From positions 1 to 64,000 of the forward strand of contig NZ_JAANIG010000002.1 in NCBI RefSeq assembly GCF_011174675.1: DNA of 64,000 nucleotides. Direction: 5' to 3'. Positions 16,894-25,779 of this stretch are shown piece after piece. Numbering within the stretch: position 1 is the first letter of the stretch; the number at the start of each line of letters is the position of its first letter. The position numbers were made by a program, and so were the translations under genes. The stretch comes from Perlabentimonas gracilis. Lineage in GTDB: Bacteria; Bacteroidota; Bacteroidia; Bacteroidales; Tenuifilaceae. Below the pieces are notes generated by a model. It searched no databases. It saw nothing but the letters and a program-made list of their open reading frames with translations, and had not been told where the DNA came from.

Positions 16894-18033
16894 ATGTCTC
16901 AGTTTGCTAACCTTCAAATGGTCGATTTAAAAGGCCAGTACCTTAAAATAAAGTCAGAGGTTGATGCCGCTATCCAGAGTGTTATTGATAACACTGCTTT
17001 TATAAAAGGGGAACCCGTAAAACAATTCGAGGAGGAGCTGGCTCATTATTTAGGGGCAAAACACGTAATTGGTTGTGCCAACGGCACCGATGCGTTGCAG
17101 CTAGCCCTTATGGCGCTTGGGCTCAAGCCCGGCGATGAGGTAATTACTCCCGATTTTACCTTTATTGCCACCGTGGAGGTGGTAGCGCTACTTGGCCTAA
17201 AACCCGTACTGGTAGATGTTGATATGAACGACTTTACCATTGATATTGATAGCCTAAGGGATGCCATAACCCCGCGTACAAAGGCCATCATCCCTGTGCA
17301 TCTTTTCGGACAGTGTGCCAATATGGAGGCTATCATGCAGCTAGCCAACCAGCATGGGATTTTTGTTGTGGAGGATACAGCCCAAGCCATCGGTTCAACC
17401 TACACATTTTCCAACGGAAAGTCGCAGATGGCTGGTACCATTGGGCATTTTGGGTGCACATCTTTCTTCCCCTCCAAAAATCTCGGTTGCTTTGGCGATG
17501 GTGGCGCCATCTTTACCAATGATGATGCTCTGGCCGAGGAGGTTCGATCCATTGCCAACCACGGTATGAGGGTAAGGTATCATCACGATAGGATAGGGGT
17601 GAACTCACGCCTCGACACCATACAGGCGGCTGTGCTAAGAGTTAAACTCAAGCATCTGGATAGCTACAACGTTGCTCGCCAGCAGGCTGCCCAGCGCTAC
17701 GACGACCTGTTGGGTTCGGTTGCTCAGCTGCAAATCCCAGCTCGCGTAGCTTGGTCCAACCATACTTTTCATCAGTACACGCTCCGCCTGCTAAGCGGCA
17801 ATAGGCAGAAGCTGATCGATAGCCTAAAAGAAAATGGAATACCCGCCATGGTGTACTATCCCATTCCGCTGCATCGGCAAAAAGCGTTTCAGCCCTATGT
17901 CGATGCCAATGCAGCCAAGGTTTTTCCCAATAGCCTTGAGTTGTCGCAGCAGGTTTTTTCTCTCCCGATGCACACCGAGCTGAACGATGATATGCAACAA
18001 TTCATCGCCGAGAATGTGATAAAATCATTGTAG
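16894..18033 (+). CDS. DegT/DnrJ/EryC1/StrS aminotransferase (WbpE-like)
   Basis: A PLP-dependent sugar aminotransferase. Lys 195 in FFPSKNLGCFGDGG is the expected Schiff-base lysine; GTDALQLAL (64-72) and EDTAQAIG (160-167) bind the cofactor. Together with the next three genes it fits the WbpE step, transamination of UDP-3-keto-GlcNAc-uronate. The 379 residues are of normal length. It opens a five-gene cluster on the plus strand; a partial -7 box (TAATTTTA, 16862-16869) precedes it. Confidence 0.88.
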   Translation: MSQFANLQMVDLKGQYLKIKSEVDAAIQSVIDNTAFIKGEPVKQFEEELAHYLGAKHVIGCANGTDALQLALMALGLKPGDEVITPDFTFIATVEVVALLGLKPVLVDVDMNDFTIDIDSLRDAITPRTKAIIPVHLFGQCANMEAIMQLANQHGIFVVEDTAQAIGSTYTFSNGKSQMAGTIGHFGCTSFFPSKNLGCFGDGGAIFTNDDALAEEVRSIANHGMRVRYHHDRIGVNSRLDTIQAAVLRVKLKHLDSYNVARQQAAQRYDDLLGSVAQLQIPARVAWSNHTFHQYTLRLLSGNRQKLIDSLKENGIPAMVYYPIPLHRQKAFQPYVDANAAKVFPNSLELSQQVFSLPMHTELNDDMQQFIAENVIKSL

Positions 18034-18059
18034 ATATTGATGCCGTTTGGTTATCTTTG
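18028..18059 (+). promoter_or_regulatory. Possible internal promoter in the sugar cluster
   Basis: TTG (18028-18030), a 21-base spacer and TATCTTTG (18052-18059) match the Bacteroidota consensus, straddling the aminotransferase stop and 20 bases before the acyltransferase ATG. It could let the last four genes be transcribed apart from the first. Confidence 0.45.
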
Positions 18060-18079
18060 TTTACCCAAAAACTAAGCGT

Positions 18080-18658
18080 ATGGATAGCAACTACTTTGCG
18101 CATGAAACAGCAGTTATTGACCCAGGATGCAAGATTGGTAATGGTACCAAGATCTGGCATTTCAGCCATATCATGACCGGGTGTACAATTGGAGATTCGT
18201 GCAACATTGGTCAGAACGTTGTAGTGTCGCCCGATGTGGTGCTTGGCAATAACGTGAAGGTGCAGAACAACGTATCGATATACACAGGAGTGATTTGCGA
18301 GGATGATGTATTTCTTGGCCCCTCCATGGTGTTTACCAACGTAATCAACCCGCGGAGTGCGGTGAACAGGAAGAGTGAGTACGCTAGAACCCTGGTGAAA
18401 CGTGGTGCCACCATTGGTGCCAATGCTACCATAGTTTGTGGTATTACCCTTGGCGAGTTCAGCTTTATAGGGGCGGGCGCCGTAGTGATACGCGATGTGC
18501 CTTCCTTTGCTCTGGTAGTAGGCAATCCCTCGAAGCACATTGGTTGGATGAGCGAGTTTGGTCATCGTCTTAACTTCAATGATAAAGGCCTAGCGGTATG
18601 CCCCGAGAGCAACGTGAAGTACCAACTTAGGGAGGGTAAGGTAGATAAGCTTTCGTAA
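18080..18658 (+). CDS. Left-handed beta-helix N-acetyltransferase (WbpD-like)
   Basis: Hexapeptide repeats run through most of the protein ([16 protein letters not shown], then [13 protein letters not shown] and [16 protein letters not shown]), forming the trimeric left-handed helix of sugar acetyltransferases. In the WbpABDE pathway this enzyme acetylates the 3-amino group of UDP-GlcNAc(3NH2)A. I start at ATG 18080; the frame is open 11 codons further back only with a TTG. It ends 11 bp before the dehydrogenase gene. Confidence 0.88.
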   Translation: MDSNYFAHETAVIDPGCKIGNGTKIWHFSHIMTGCTIGDSCNIGQNVVVSPDVVLGNNVKVQNNVSIYTGVICEDDVFLGPSMVFTNVINPRSAVNRKSEYARTLVKRGATIGANATIVCGITLGEFSFIGAGAVVIRDVPSFALVVGNPSKHIGWMSEFGHRLNFNDKGLAVCPESNVKYQLREGKVDKLS

Positions 18659-18669
18659 TTTAATTTGAT

Positions 18670-19620
18670 ATGTCGAAAAATTTTAGCCTCATAGGCTCAG
18701 CTGGGTTCATTGCCCCCAGGCATCTAAAGGCAATAAAGGATACGGGAAATAACCTGTTGGCTAGCCTCGACAGGCACGACTGCGTAGGTATTATTGATAG
18801 CTATTTCCCCGATGCCGATTTCTTTATCGAGTACGAGCGCTTCGATAGGCACATCGATAAGCTCAAGCGGCAAGGCGTTCATATGGATTACGTGAGCATC
18901 TGCACGCCCAACTACCTGCACGATTCGCACATCCGATTCGCCCTGCGCCATGGCGCCGATGCCATCTGCGAGAAGCCCATCGTGCTGAATCCATGGAATG
19001 TTGATGCGCTGGAAGAAATTGAGCGTGAAACGGGCCGTAAGGTTAACACCATCCTGCAGCTGCGCCATCATCCCTCCATCCTTGAGCTGAAGCGAAAGGT
19101 TGAGGAGGCTCCCAAGGATAAAGTTTTCGATATCGATCTTACCTATATAACTAGCCGTGGGCGTTGGTACTTCATTTCATGGAAGGGCGACATACAGAAG
19201 TCGGGAGGAGTGGCCACAAATATTGGTGTGCATTTTTTCGATATGCTCACCTGGATTTTTGGCAATGTGAAAGAAAACATCGTGCACGTGTCGCAACCCG
19301 ATAAGGCTGCAGGTTACCTTGCGCTTGAGCGCGCTAGGGTGCGCTGGTTTCTTAGCGTCGACTACAACGATGTTCCCGATGAGATTAAGGCCAAGGGTCA
19401 GCGAACATTCCGTTCTATAAACATTGAGGGCGAGGAGTTGGAGTTTAGCGGCGGGTTTACCGACCTACACACCGTGAGCTACCAAGAGATACTTAGGGGT
19501 AAGGGCTATGGTCTAGCCGATGCTCGTGGTTCAATACAAACAGTTCATCATATTCGTAATACTAGGCCTCTTGGCCTTACCGGCGATTATCACCCATATT
19601 GTAAAAAACTAAAGTTGTAG
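18670..19620 (+). CDS. Gfo/Idh/MocA oxidoreductase (WbpB/WlbA-like)
   Basis: An NAD(P)-dependent dehydrogenase with an N-terminal Rossmann fold (GSAGFIAPRHLKAI), the CEKP active-site turn around residue 97-100, and GGVATNIGVHFFDML in the C-terminal domain. These are typical of WlbA/WbpB, which oxidises C3 of UDP-GlcNAc-uronate using NAD recycled with 2-oxoglutarate. The length of 316 is normal. Only six bases separate it from the next gene. Confidence 0.88.
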   Translation: MSKNFSLIGSAGFIAPRHLKAIKDTGNNLLASLDRHDCVGIIDSYFPDADFFIEYERFDRHIDKLKRQGVHMDYVSICTPNYLHDSHIRFALRHGADAICEKPIVLNPWNVDALEEIERETGRKVNTILQLRHHPSILELKRKVEEAPKDKVFDIDLTYITSRGRWYFISWKGDIQKSGGVATNIGVHFFDMLTWIFGNVKENIVHVSQPDKAAGYLALERARVRWFLSVDYNDVPDEIKAKGQRTFRSINIEGEELEFSGGFTDLHTVSYQEILRGKGYGLADARGSIQTVHHIRNTRPLGLTGDYHPYCKKLKL

Positions 19621-19626
19621 AATGCT

Positions 19627-20928
19627 ATGAACCTTTACAAAGACCTTGTTGATAAAAAAGAGAAGCTAGCCGTTATTGGCCTAGGGTATGTTGGCTTGCC
19701 CATTGCCATTGAGTTTGCCAAGAAGCTTAAGGTGGTAGGTTTCGATATTAAGCCCGACAGGGTGGAACTGATGAAGAAAGGCATTGACCCTAGTCGCGAG
19801 CTTGAATCAGAAGCATTTGAAGGTTGTGATATTCTCTACACGGCAAATGCCGAGGATCTAAGCGATGCTAAGTTTTACGTGGTGGCCGTTCCAACTCCCA
19901 TTGACGATCATAACTTACCCGATTTAAAACCCGTACTAGCCGCAACCGAAACAGTTGCTAGGGTATTGAAGAAAGGCGATTACGTGGTGTACGAATCGAC
20001 CGTTTACCCTGGATGTACAGAGGAGGACTGTGTTCCACTTCTTGAAAAAATATCAGGGCTGAAATACATCGACGATTTTAAGGTGGGATTTTCGCCCGAG
20101 CGCATTAACCCTGGCGACAGGGAGCATACGCTCACAAAAATTGTAAAAGTATCGAGTGGTTGCGATGAGGAGTCGGCAGAGATTATTGCCAAAACCTACG
20201 AGTTAATCATTACTGCCGGAGTGCATAGGGCAAGCTCCATAAAGGTGGCCGAAGCGGCCAAAATAATAGAGAACACCCAGCGCGATATCAACATCGCATT
20301 CATGAATGAGCTTTCGCTCATATTTAATCGTATGGGCATTAATACCTATGAGGTGCTTGAGGCAGCTGGCACAAAATGGAACTTTTTGAAGTTCTTCCCT
20401 GGCCTAGTGGGGGGACACTGCATTGGGGTCGATCCCTACTACTTGGTTTACAAGGCTAAGGAGCTGGGTTATCATCCTCAGATCATTAGTGCAGGTCGTT
20501 TTATCAACGATTCGATGGGTGGATACGTGGCAAAGCAAATTGTTAAGAAAATTATTGCTCACGATAAGAATGTGAAGGATGCACGAGTGCTTGTTATGGG
20601 TGTTACTTTTAAGGAGAACGTAAGTGATATTCGAAATTCTAAAGTAGTTGATATTATTAACGAGCTTAAGTCGTATGGAGTTAAGAATATTGATGCCGTT
20701 GATCCGTATGCCGATGCCGAGGAGGTAATGCAGGAGTATGGCTACAAATTAGCTAAGGAGCCAATGGGTAAGTACGATGCTATAGTTGTGGCAGTTAATC
20801 ATAATCAGTACTTAAGCCTTGATAGTTCCTACTTCAACAATATAGCTTCCGACAATTGCATCTTTGTTGATGTGAAGGGTGTTTTTAGGGAGAAAAGACC
20901 TAATGGATTAATGTATTGGAGCTTATAG
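19627..20928 (+). CDS. UDP-N-acetylhexosamine 6-dehydrogenase (WbpA/TviB-like)
   Basis: This enzyme performs the two-step oxidation of the C6 alcohol to a carboxylate, making the uronic acid that the rest of the cluster modifies. It has the N-terminal GLGYVGLPIA NAD site, PTPIDD, YESTVYPGCTEE, and FFPGLVGGHCIGVDPYY with nucleophile Cys 265. The 433-residue length and motifs place it with the WbpA/VipA-TviB branch rather than UDP-glucose dehydrogenase. UDP-GlcNAc or UDP-GalNAc is the likely substrate. Confidence 0.88.
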   Translation: MNLYKDLVDKKEKLAVIGLGYVGLPIAIEFAKKLKVVGFDIKPDRVELMKKGIDPSRELESEAFEGCDILYTANAEDLSDAKFYVVAVPTPIDDHNLPDLKPVLAATETVARVLKKGDYVVYESTVYPGCTEEDCVPLLEKISGLKYIDDFKVGFSPERINPGDREHTLTKIVKVSSGCDEESAEIIAKTYELIITAGVHRASSIKVAEAAKIIENTQRDINIAFMNELSLIFNRMGINTYEVLEAAGTKWNFLKFFPGLVGGHCIGVDPYYLVYKAKELGYHPQIISAGRFINDSMGGYVAKQIVKKIIAHDKNVKDARVLVMGVTFKENVSDIRNSKVVDIINELKSYGVKNIDAVDPYADAEEVMQEYGYKLAKEPMGKYDAIVVAVNHNQYLSLDSSYFNNIASDNCIFVDVKGVFREKRPNGLMYWSL

Positions 20929-21018
20929 CTATTGTAAGTGCTCTGGTTCGCTTTCAAACTTGAATGGTTTGGCGGAGCACATTAAGAAGTACTCTGCCCA
21001 ATTACAGATAGATACGAG

Positions 21019-22074
21019 ATGAAAATTTTAGTAACAGGAACAGCAGGTTTTATAGGTTTTCATTTAGCCAAAAGGCTTATTGCCCGTGGCGATGAAGTGG
21101 TGGGGATTGATAGCATAAACAGCTACTACGATGTTAACCTGAAGTACTCGCGGCTAAAGCAAACGGGAGTTAATCAGGGTTCGATTGAGTACGGCATACC
21201 AGTGGTTAGCAACCAGCACCCTAACTATACTTTTATTAAGCTAAACCTTGAGGATAGGGAGGGTATTAATAAGCTGTTCGAGGAGCATAGGTTTCAACGT
21301 GTATGTAACCTTGCCGCACAGGCAGGGGTAAGGTATAGCCTGGAGAATCCAATGGCCTATGCCGACAGCAACATCGTTGGCTTTATCAACATACTTGAGG
21401 CTTGCAGGCACAACGGGGTTGAACACTTGGCATACGCCAGCAGCTCCAGTGTTTATGGTCTAAACGAGACCATGCCCTTTTCAACCTGTCATAATGTGGA
21501 TCATCCCATAAGCTTATATGCGGCAAGTAAGAAGAGCAACGAGCTCATGGCTCATACATACAGCTACCTATTTGGTTTGCCAACTACAGGTTTGCGATTC
21601 TTTACTGTTTATGGCCCATGGGGAAGGCCCGATATGGCGCTGTTCCTATTCACTAAGGCTATACTAGAGAACAAGCCCATTGATGTGTTTAACAATGGCG
21701 ATATGCAGCGCGATTTTACCTATATCGACGATATCGTTGAGGGGCTAATTCGAGTGATTGATAACGCACCGGCAAAGGATTCCACTTGGTCGGGAGCCAA
21801 GCCAAACCCGTCATCATCTGTTGCACCATACAAGATATATAACATAGGGAATAGCAGCCCTGTAAAACTTATGGACTTTATAGATGCCATAGAGAATGCT
21901 TTAGGGCGAAAAGCCCAAAAGAATTATATGCCATTGCAAGCAGGTGATGTTCCCTCGACATGGGCCGATGTGGAGGATCTGTGGGGTAAACTGGCCTTCA
22001 GACCTAACACTTCAATTGAATTGGGTGTTGCTCAGTTTGTAGCCTGGTACAAACAGTACTACGGCGTAGAGTGA
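21019..22074 (+). CDS. UDP-uronate 4-epimerase (NAD-dependent epimerase, CapI/LpsL type)
   Basis: An extended short-chain dehydrogenase with [15 protein letters not shown] at the N-terminus, an SSSSVYG segment, YAASKK as catalytic Tyr-x3-Lys, and [17 protein letters not shown]. The PWGRPDMA and [11 protein letters not shown] patterns are usual in UDP-glucuronate 4-epimerases. In this cluster it may act on the acetamido-uronate to give the galacto form. It lies 90 bp behind the dehydrogenase and is the last gene of the set. Confidence 0.85.
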   Translation: MKILVTGTAGFIGFHLAKRLIARGDEVVGIDSINSYYDVNLKYSRLKQTGVNQGSIEYGIPVVSNQHPNYTFIKLNLEDREGINKLFEEHRFQRVCNLAAQAGVRYSLENPMAYADSNIVGFINILEACRHNGVEHLAYASSSSVYGLNETMPFSTCHNVDHPISLYAASKKSNELMAHTYSYLFGLPTTGLRFFTVYGPWGRPDMALFLFTKAILENKPIDVFNNGDMQRDFTYIDDIVEGLIRVIDNAPAKDSTWSGAKPNPSSSVAPYKIYNIGNSSPVKLMDFIDAIENALGRKAQKNYMPLQAGDVPSTWADVEDLWGKLAFRPNTSIELGVAQFVAWYKQYYGVE

Positions 22075-22077
22075 TTG

Positions 22078-22809
22078 TTATACCCCACCCTCAGTAAGCC
22101 ATTGGAGTACTCTAACCACTTGCTTCGATAGGCTCTCGGAGGCTTGGTGTAAGTTTTCCAAGAACTCTTCCTCTGTGGGTTTCTCTCCATCCACAATATC
22201 GGTAATGGACTTAATGGCTAGGAATGGTATGTTGTGTTGTTGAGCCACCCAGGCAATGGCTGCAGCCTCCATATCCTTTACAACTCCGTTGTAACTTTTT
22301 ATGGTAGCCATATCCTGCTCTGTATAGTCGAGGGAGTTCCCGGTGGTTACCACGCCCGTTCGTAAGCCTAAATCATTTGCCATACCCAGACAACTGTAGG
22401 TGGGATGTACCCCAACACCATACTCCTTAAAACCGGGAATGTTAATTCTACGATCGTGATAGTTGGCGGTTGGGTAGCTCAGGTAAACATCACCAACTTG
22501 TGCGCTATCACTCCTAAACCCACCAGCCGTGCCCGCATTCAAAACAACACTAGGATTAAAAGTCTCAATGCCAAGATGAGTGGTTAGCGTTGAAGCTTGT
22601 GTGCCTATTTGGTCAACCTTAAACACTTTGCACTTGCCGTTAACAATTAGGTTTAGTTGAATACCATTAAAGTGTCCCGAGTAGTGTTCGAATGTGTAGC
22701 TAGGGCTTAAATAGCCCATATCTTTTAAACCCAGCTTGCGAATTATCGGGAGTGCTTCGTCATGCATCGCCATTACAAGAAGGATATTGGGGGTGCTTAC
22801 GCTGGTCAT
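22078..22809 (-). CDS. 5'-methylthioadenosine/S-adenosylhomocysteine nucleosidase-like protein
   Basis: A PNP_UDP_1-fold nucleosidase/phosphorylase. Motifs include LLVMAMHDEALPI at the start, NAGTAGGF, VKDMEAAAIAWVA (the MExAA catalytic block) and KSITDIVDG with the purine-binding Asp. The overall length of 243 and the short sequence around MEAAAIA suit MTA/SAH nucleosidase, which recycles by-products of SAM chemistry. Exact substrate preference cannot be read from sequence. It converges with the epimerase gene, three bases apart. TAACTTTG (minus strand, 22839-22846) may be its -7 box. Confidence 0.82.
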   Translation of the reverse strand: MTSVSTPNILLVMAMHDEALPIIRKLGLKDMGYLSPSYTFEHYSGHFNGIQLNLIVNGKCKVFKVDQIGTQASTLTTHLGIETFNPSVVLNAGTAGGFRSDSAQVGDVYLSYPTANYHDRRINIPGFKEYGVGVHPTYSCLGMANDLGLRTGVVTTGNSLDYTEQDMATIKSYNGVVKDMEAAAIAWVAQQHNIPFLAIKSITDIVDGEKPTEEEFLENLHQASESLSKQVVRVLQWLTEGGV

Positions 22810-23054
22810 GCTGTAAACTATCGATTAAAAGTGAGGTTCAAAGTTAGTAAAAGAAGATGATTTGATTGCACTATGGTATTGCTGCCTAGAATCTTCTTCT
22901 CGCCATAAAGTCTTATGCTTTAGTGTTATCAGAAATGTGTAGCATATTTTAGTAATTGCCTGAGGTAAAATTTTTGTATTATTTCATATTGTCGTATATT
23001 GTGTTGCATTTTGAAATGAATAGAAAACAATTGAATCAGTAGTCTTGCAATAGT

Positions 23055-23816
23055 ATGGAGTTACCCCAAGGTGCTATAGATCATAGGGAAAATGAATTCT
23101 TTTCGTACCGATACTCAACTCGGTTCCAAAAGGGAGATATTGTGGATATTAGGACCGGGGTCGATCTTGAGGTTGCTAGGTTTCAGGCTCGTAAGAGTTT
23201 CCCTGATGTTCTAAATGAGTATTGGTGGTTAAAACCTTCGGATATCCCTGCGCTAAAAGATTTACCGTTAAGAATTTCGGATATATACTTCTACCACGGA
23301 GGTGTGCCTGTTGCTGTGTTGCAAACTGCTAGCGGCGGTTTGTCCCGTAAAGCTCAGGTCTTTCTCAAGAAAAGAGAGGAGCCAAAGCATAACCTAAATG
23401 ATACAGTTGCCCAGGAAATGGCACAGCTTTCGCCTGTCGAACTGTCCGAATTACTATTGTGCCAGGATTTGCTGGTTAGGATCGAAGCAGCAAAAATTTT
23501 GAGTGAATCTCATCCTGAATATACACCCAGCGACAAGGAGCAGCAGGTAAGCTTTCTTATTATCAAAGCAAACTTCGATATGTTGGTGCCGTATGGCAAA
23601 GATGCCGTCGATCAGCTTATTGAGAGATTTTTGGTTACCACTAATGCCAAGGAAACCGAAAGGATTGTGGACACCCTAATTGCCATTGGCGAACCCGCAA
23701 TTCCCCGCCTCGATGATATATCGGAGTTCATTTCGCTTATGGCAAGCCCTTACTATGCCAAGCGTATTAATTGGACTATCAATCAGATTAAGAAAAATAG
23801 GGTTGGAAGTAAGTAG
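23055..23816 (+). CDS. Hypothetical protein
   Basis: I do not recognise the family. The N-terminal 100 residues are beta-rich with many aromatics (FFSYRYSTRFQKGDIVDI, YWWLKPSDIP). The C-terminal half is helical with HEAT-like periodicity (VELSELLLCQDLLVRIEAAKIL, then ERIVDTLIAIGEPAIPRL), which suggests a protein-binding repeat. No signal peptide. The upstream 245 bp contain no gene and no convincing promoter. Flanking genes are unrelated. Confidence 0.6.
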   Translation: MELPQGAIDHRENEFFSYRYSTRFQKGDIVDIRTGVDLEVARFQARKSFPDVLNEYWWLKPSDIPALKDLPLRISDIYFYHGGVPVAVLQTASGGLSRKAQVFLKKREEPKHNLNDTVAQEMAQLSPVELSELLLCQDLLVRIEAAKILSESHPEYTPSDKEQQVSFLIIKANFDMLVPYGKDAVDQLIERFLVTTNAKETERIVDTLIAIGEPAIPRLDDISEFISLMASPYYAKRINWTINQIKKNRVGSK

Positions 23817-23839
23817 GTGTTGAACCTTGCTTGCTAACC

Positions 23840-24310
23840 CTAAATGTCTAGGTTGCGGTTTATGTAACCACTGTAATCCTTCGTTTTGTTGATATAAACC
23901 CGGTCAAGCAGCGGCGATTCAATGATGAAATCGGCGGTAGAGCGGTTAGTTGCCGTGGGGATATTATACACGCTGGCAATGCGAAGCAAGGCCTTAACAT
24001 CTACATCGTGGGGTTGGGGTTGCATAGGATCCCAGAAGAATATGAGTATATCCACATTCCCTTCAGCAATCATAGCGCCCAGCTGCTGATCGCCACCCAG
24101 AGGCCCCGACTTAAGCTTTGTGATTGATACCAACTGATACCCCTCTCCCTTGTGCATTCGGGTAAGCGCTTCATCTACCAGTTTTCCTGTTGTTCCAGTG
24201 CATACCAATTTGTGCTGTAGTAGCTTCTGCCAGTTCCACTCAACCCATTCAATCATATCATTCTTGCGGTTGTCGTGTGCAACCAGCGCTATGGTTTTTG
24301 TCTGCTTCAT
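23840..24310 (-). CDS. mgsA: Methylglyoxal synthase
   Basis: MgsA converts dihydroxyacetone phosphate to methylglyoxal and phosphate, a bypass of lower glycolysis under phosphate limitation. The sequence shows LVAHDNRK (His 12, Asp 13), CTGTTGKL (37-44) and KSGPLGGDQQLGA with catalytic Asp 74, plus FFWDPMQPQPHDVDVKALLR. The 156-residue length is standard. A -7 like TATTTTTG (minus strand, 24339-24346) precedes it. Confidence 0.95.
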   Translation of the reverse strand: MKQTKTIALVAHDNRKNDMIEWVEWNWQKLLQHKLVCTGTTGKLVDEALTRMHKGEGYQLVSITKLKSGPLGGDQQLGAMIAEGNVDILIFFWDPMQPQPHDVDVKALLRIASVYNIPTATNRSTADFIIESPLLDRVYINKTKDYSGYINRNLDI

Positions 24311-24371
24311 TTAATTGTTACTGATTTTTATATTCAGACAAAAATAGGAAAAAGTGGAGTGATTTGCTCAA

Positions 24372-25706
24372 TTATTCCGATGATTCCTTAATCTTTACAT
24401 TAGTACCGTCAAGAAAAAACGTTTCCCCATTTATTCTTCTTATAAAATGTTTTGCCATTGGCGCTCTCTCGTTGATAGACCTCATGGCTGTTGAGTCGTC
24501 GGCAAACAAGAGGAAGTCCTCTAGAGTTCTTTTTGCATTGTCGTAATCTTTGGCATTGTAGTAGCATATCCCAATTTCGTATATGTAAGCCTTGTATTCG
24601 GGGTGCAGTTCCAACGCTTTTTCAAACTGGGCAATCGCCTTTTGGTACTGGTTGGCCTTTTTATAGGCCTCGCCTCGTGAAGCATACAGCAGGGCAACCT
24701 CCTTTGGGTTTGGGGTAAGTAGCTCTTCGGTAATGTCAAGCAATTCAATGGCGCGTGGCCAGCCGCCAATTTGGATGTACGAATTGGCCATGATGTAGTT
24801 TAGCACATTGTCGGTGGTGTCTTTCTCAAAAGCTCTTTCTAAATACTCGGTTGCAGCTAAATGTTTTCCAATATGATATTTGCTTATGCCTAAGAATTTT
24901 TGAGTAAAGCGTGAGGAGTCTCCCATGATGCTGGCCTTTTCTAGCCATTTCTCAGCATCGGGGTAAACCTGCGATAGGAAGAAGAGGTATCCTTTAGTTC
25001 TAACAATTGGCACGTAGGTTGAATCCTGCTCGTATGCAATATCTGCAATGGGCATTACCTCGAATGGAGGAATACCTGCCTTGATAAATCCATTGATAAG
25101 CTTAATGGACAAGGGCATATTGGCTGGATTTAGTTCAAACGACTTGTTGTACGCATACAGTCCAACAGCCATGCTATCTATTCGCATTGCGCAATCGCCC
25201 AGCTGCTCCCAGATGTATGAGTTAAGGGTGTCGGCTTGTAGTAGATGTTCAAACTGAAGGAACGCCCCAAGAAATTGACCATCTCTTCGGAGCAAACGGG
25301 CGTACTGCGACCTTACGCTTACATTGCTTGAGTCAGCTTCGAGTATTTCTTGGTAAATGCGTAATGCCCAACCGTTTTTCCCTAGGTTAGCCAGTGAGCT
25401 GGCCAAATGTTGCTTGCATTTGGTACACGTGCTATCTATAGCTATTGCTCTTTGGTATACAACTATAGCACTGTCGAACTGCATGCGGTTTTCCCATAAG
25501 CCACCAAGCATTACCCAGTTTCGGGTTGATAAGCTATCTGTTCTCAACCTCTCTTTTAGCAACTCTATTAGCTCTTCGTCTGACAGGTTGTAGGCCATAA
25601 TGCCAATATTCTCAGTTGAAATATCGTTCTCCTGTGCGCGAGCATTGTATGCTGATGTATTAACCAGCAGGAGAATTATGCCTAGAAGGAGTGAAAACTT
25701 AGCCAT
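24372..25706 (-). CDS. Exported tetratricopeptide-repeat protein
   Basis: A signal peptide (LLLGIILLLVNTSAYNARA) is followed by about ten degenerate TPR units; clear ones read around SAIVVYQRAIAIDSTCTKC, GLYAYNKSFELNPANMPL and KAIAQFEKALELHPEYKAY. TPR arrays are protein-interaction scaffolds, so this periplasmic protein probably belongs to an envelope complex. It ends in a charged, non-TPR tail. It follows the blaI/M56 operon on the same strand but is separated by a hairpin. Confidence 0.8.
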   Translation of the reverse strand: MAKFSLLLGIILLLVNTSAYNARAQENDISTENIGIMAYNLSDEELIELLKERLRTDSLSTRNWVMLGGLWENRMQFDSAIVVYQRAIAIDSTCTKCKQHLASSLANLGKNGWALRIYQEILEADSSNVSVRSQYARLLRRDGQFLGAFLQFEHLLQADTLNSYIWEQLGDCAMRIDSMAVGLYAYNKSFELNPANMPLSIKLINGFIKAGIPPFEVMPIADIAYEQDSTYVPIVRTKGYLFFLSQVYPDAEKWLEKASIMGDSSRFTQKFLGISKYHIGKHLAATEYLERAFEKDTTDNVLNYIMANSYIQIGGWPRAIELLDITEELLTPNPKEVALLYASRGEAYKKANQYQKAIAQFEKALELHPEYKAYIYEIGICYYNAKDYDNAKRTLEDFLLFADDSTAMRSINERAPMAKHFIRRINGETFFLDGTNVKIKESSE

Positions 25707-25732
25707 CGTTTTGGTGGGTTGGTTTGTAATAA

Positions 25733-25761
25733 ACCCCGAGTATGCAGTGCATACCCGGGGT
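25733..25761 (-). terminator. Hairpin after the BlaI/M56 operon
   Basis: ACCCCGAGTATGC (25733-25745) pairs with 25749-25761 with one mismatch and a 3-base loop. On the minus strand it is followed by TTTATTAC, a weak T-run, so termination may be partial. Confidence 0.55.
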
Positions 25762-25779
25762 GTGCAACGCTCTATATGT

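Noticed and set aside
18002-18565. 187-codon open frame antisense to the WbpD-like gene
   Set aside because: The hexapeptide-repeat protein on the plus strand is clearly real; the antisense product has no recognisable feature.
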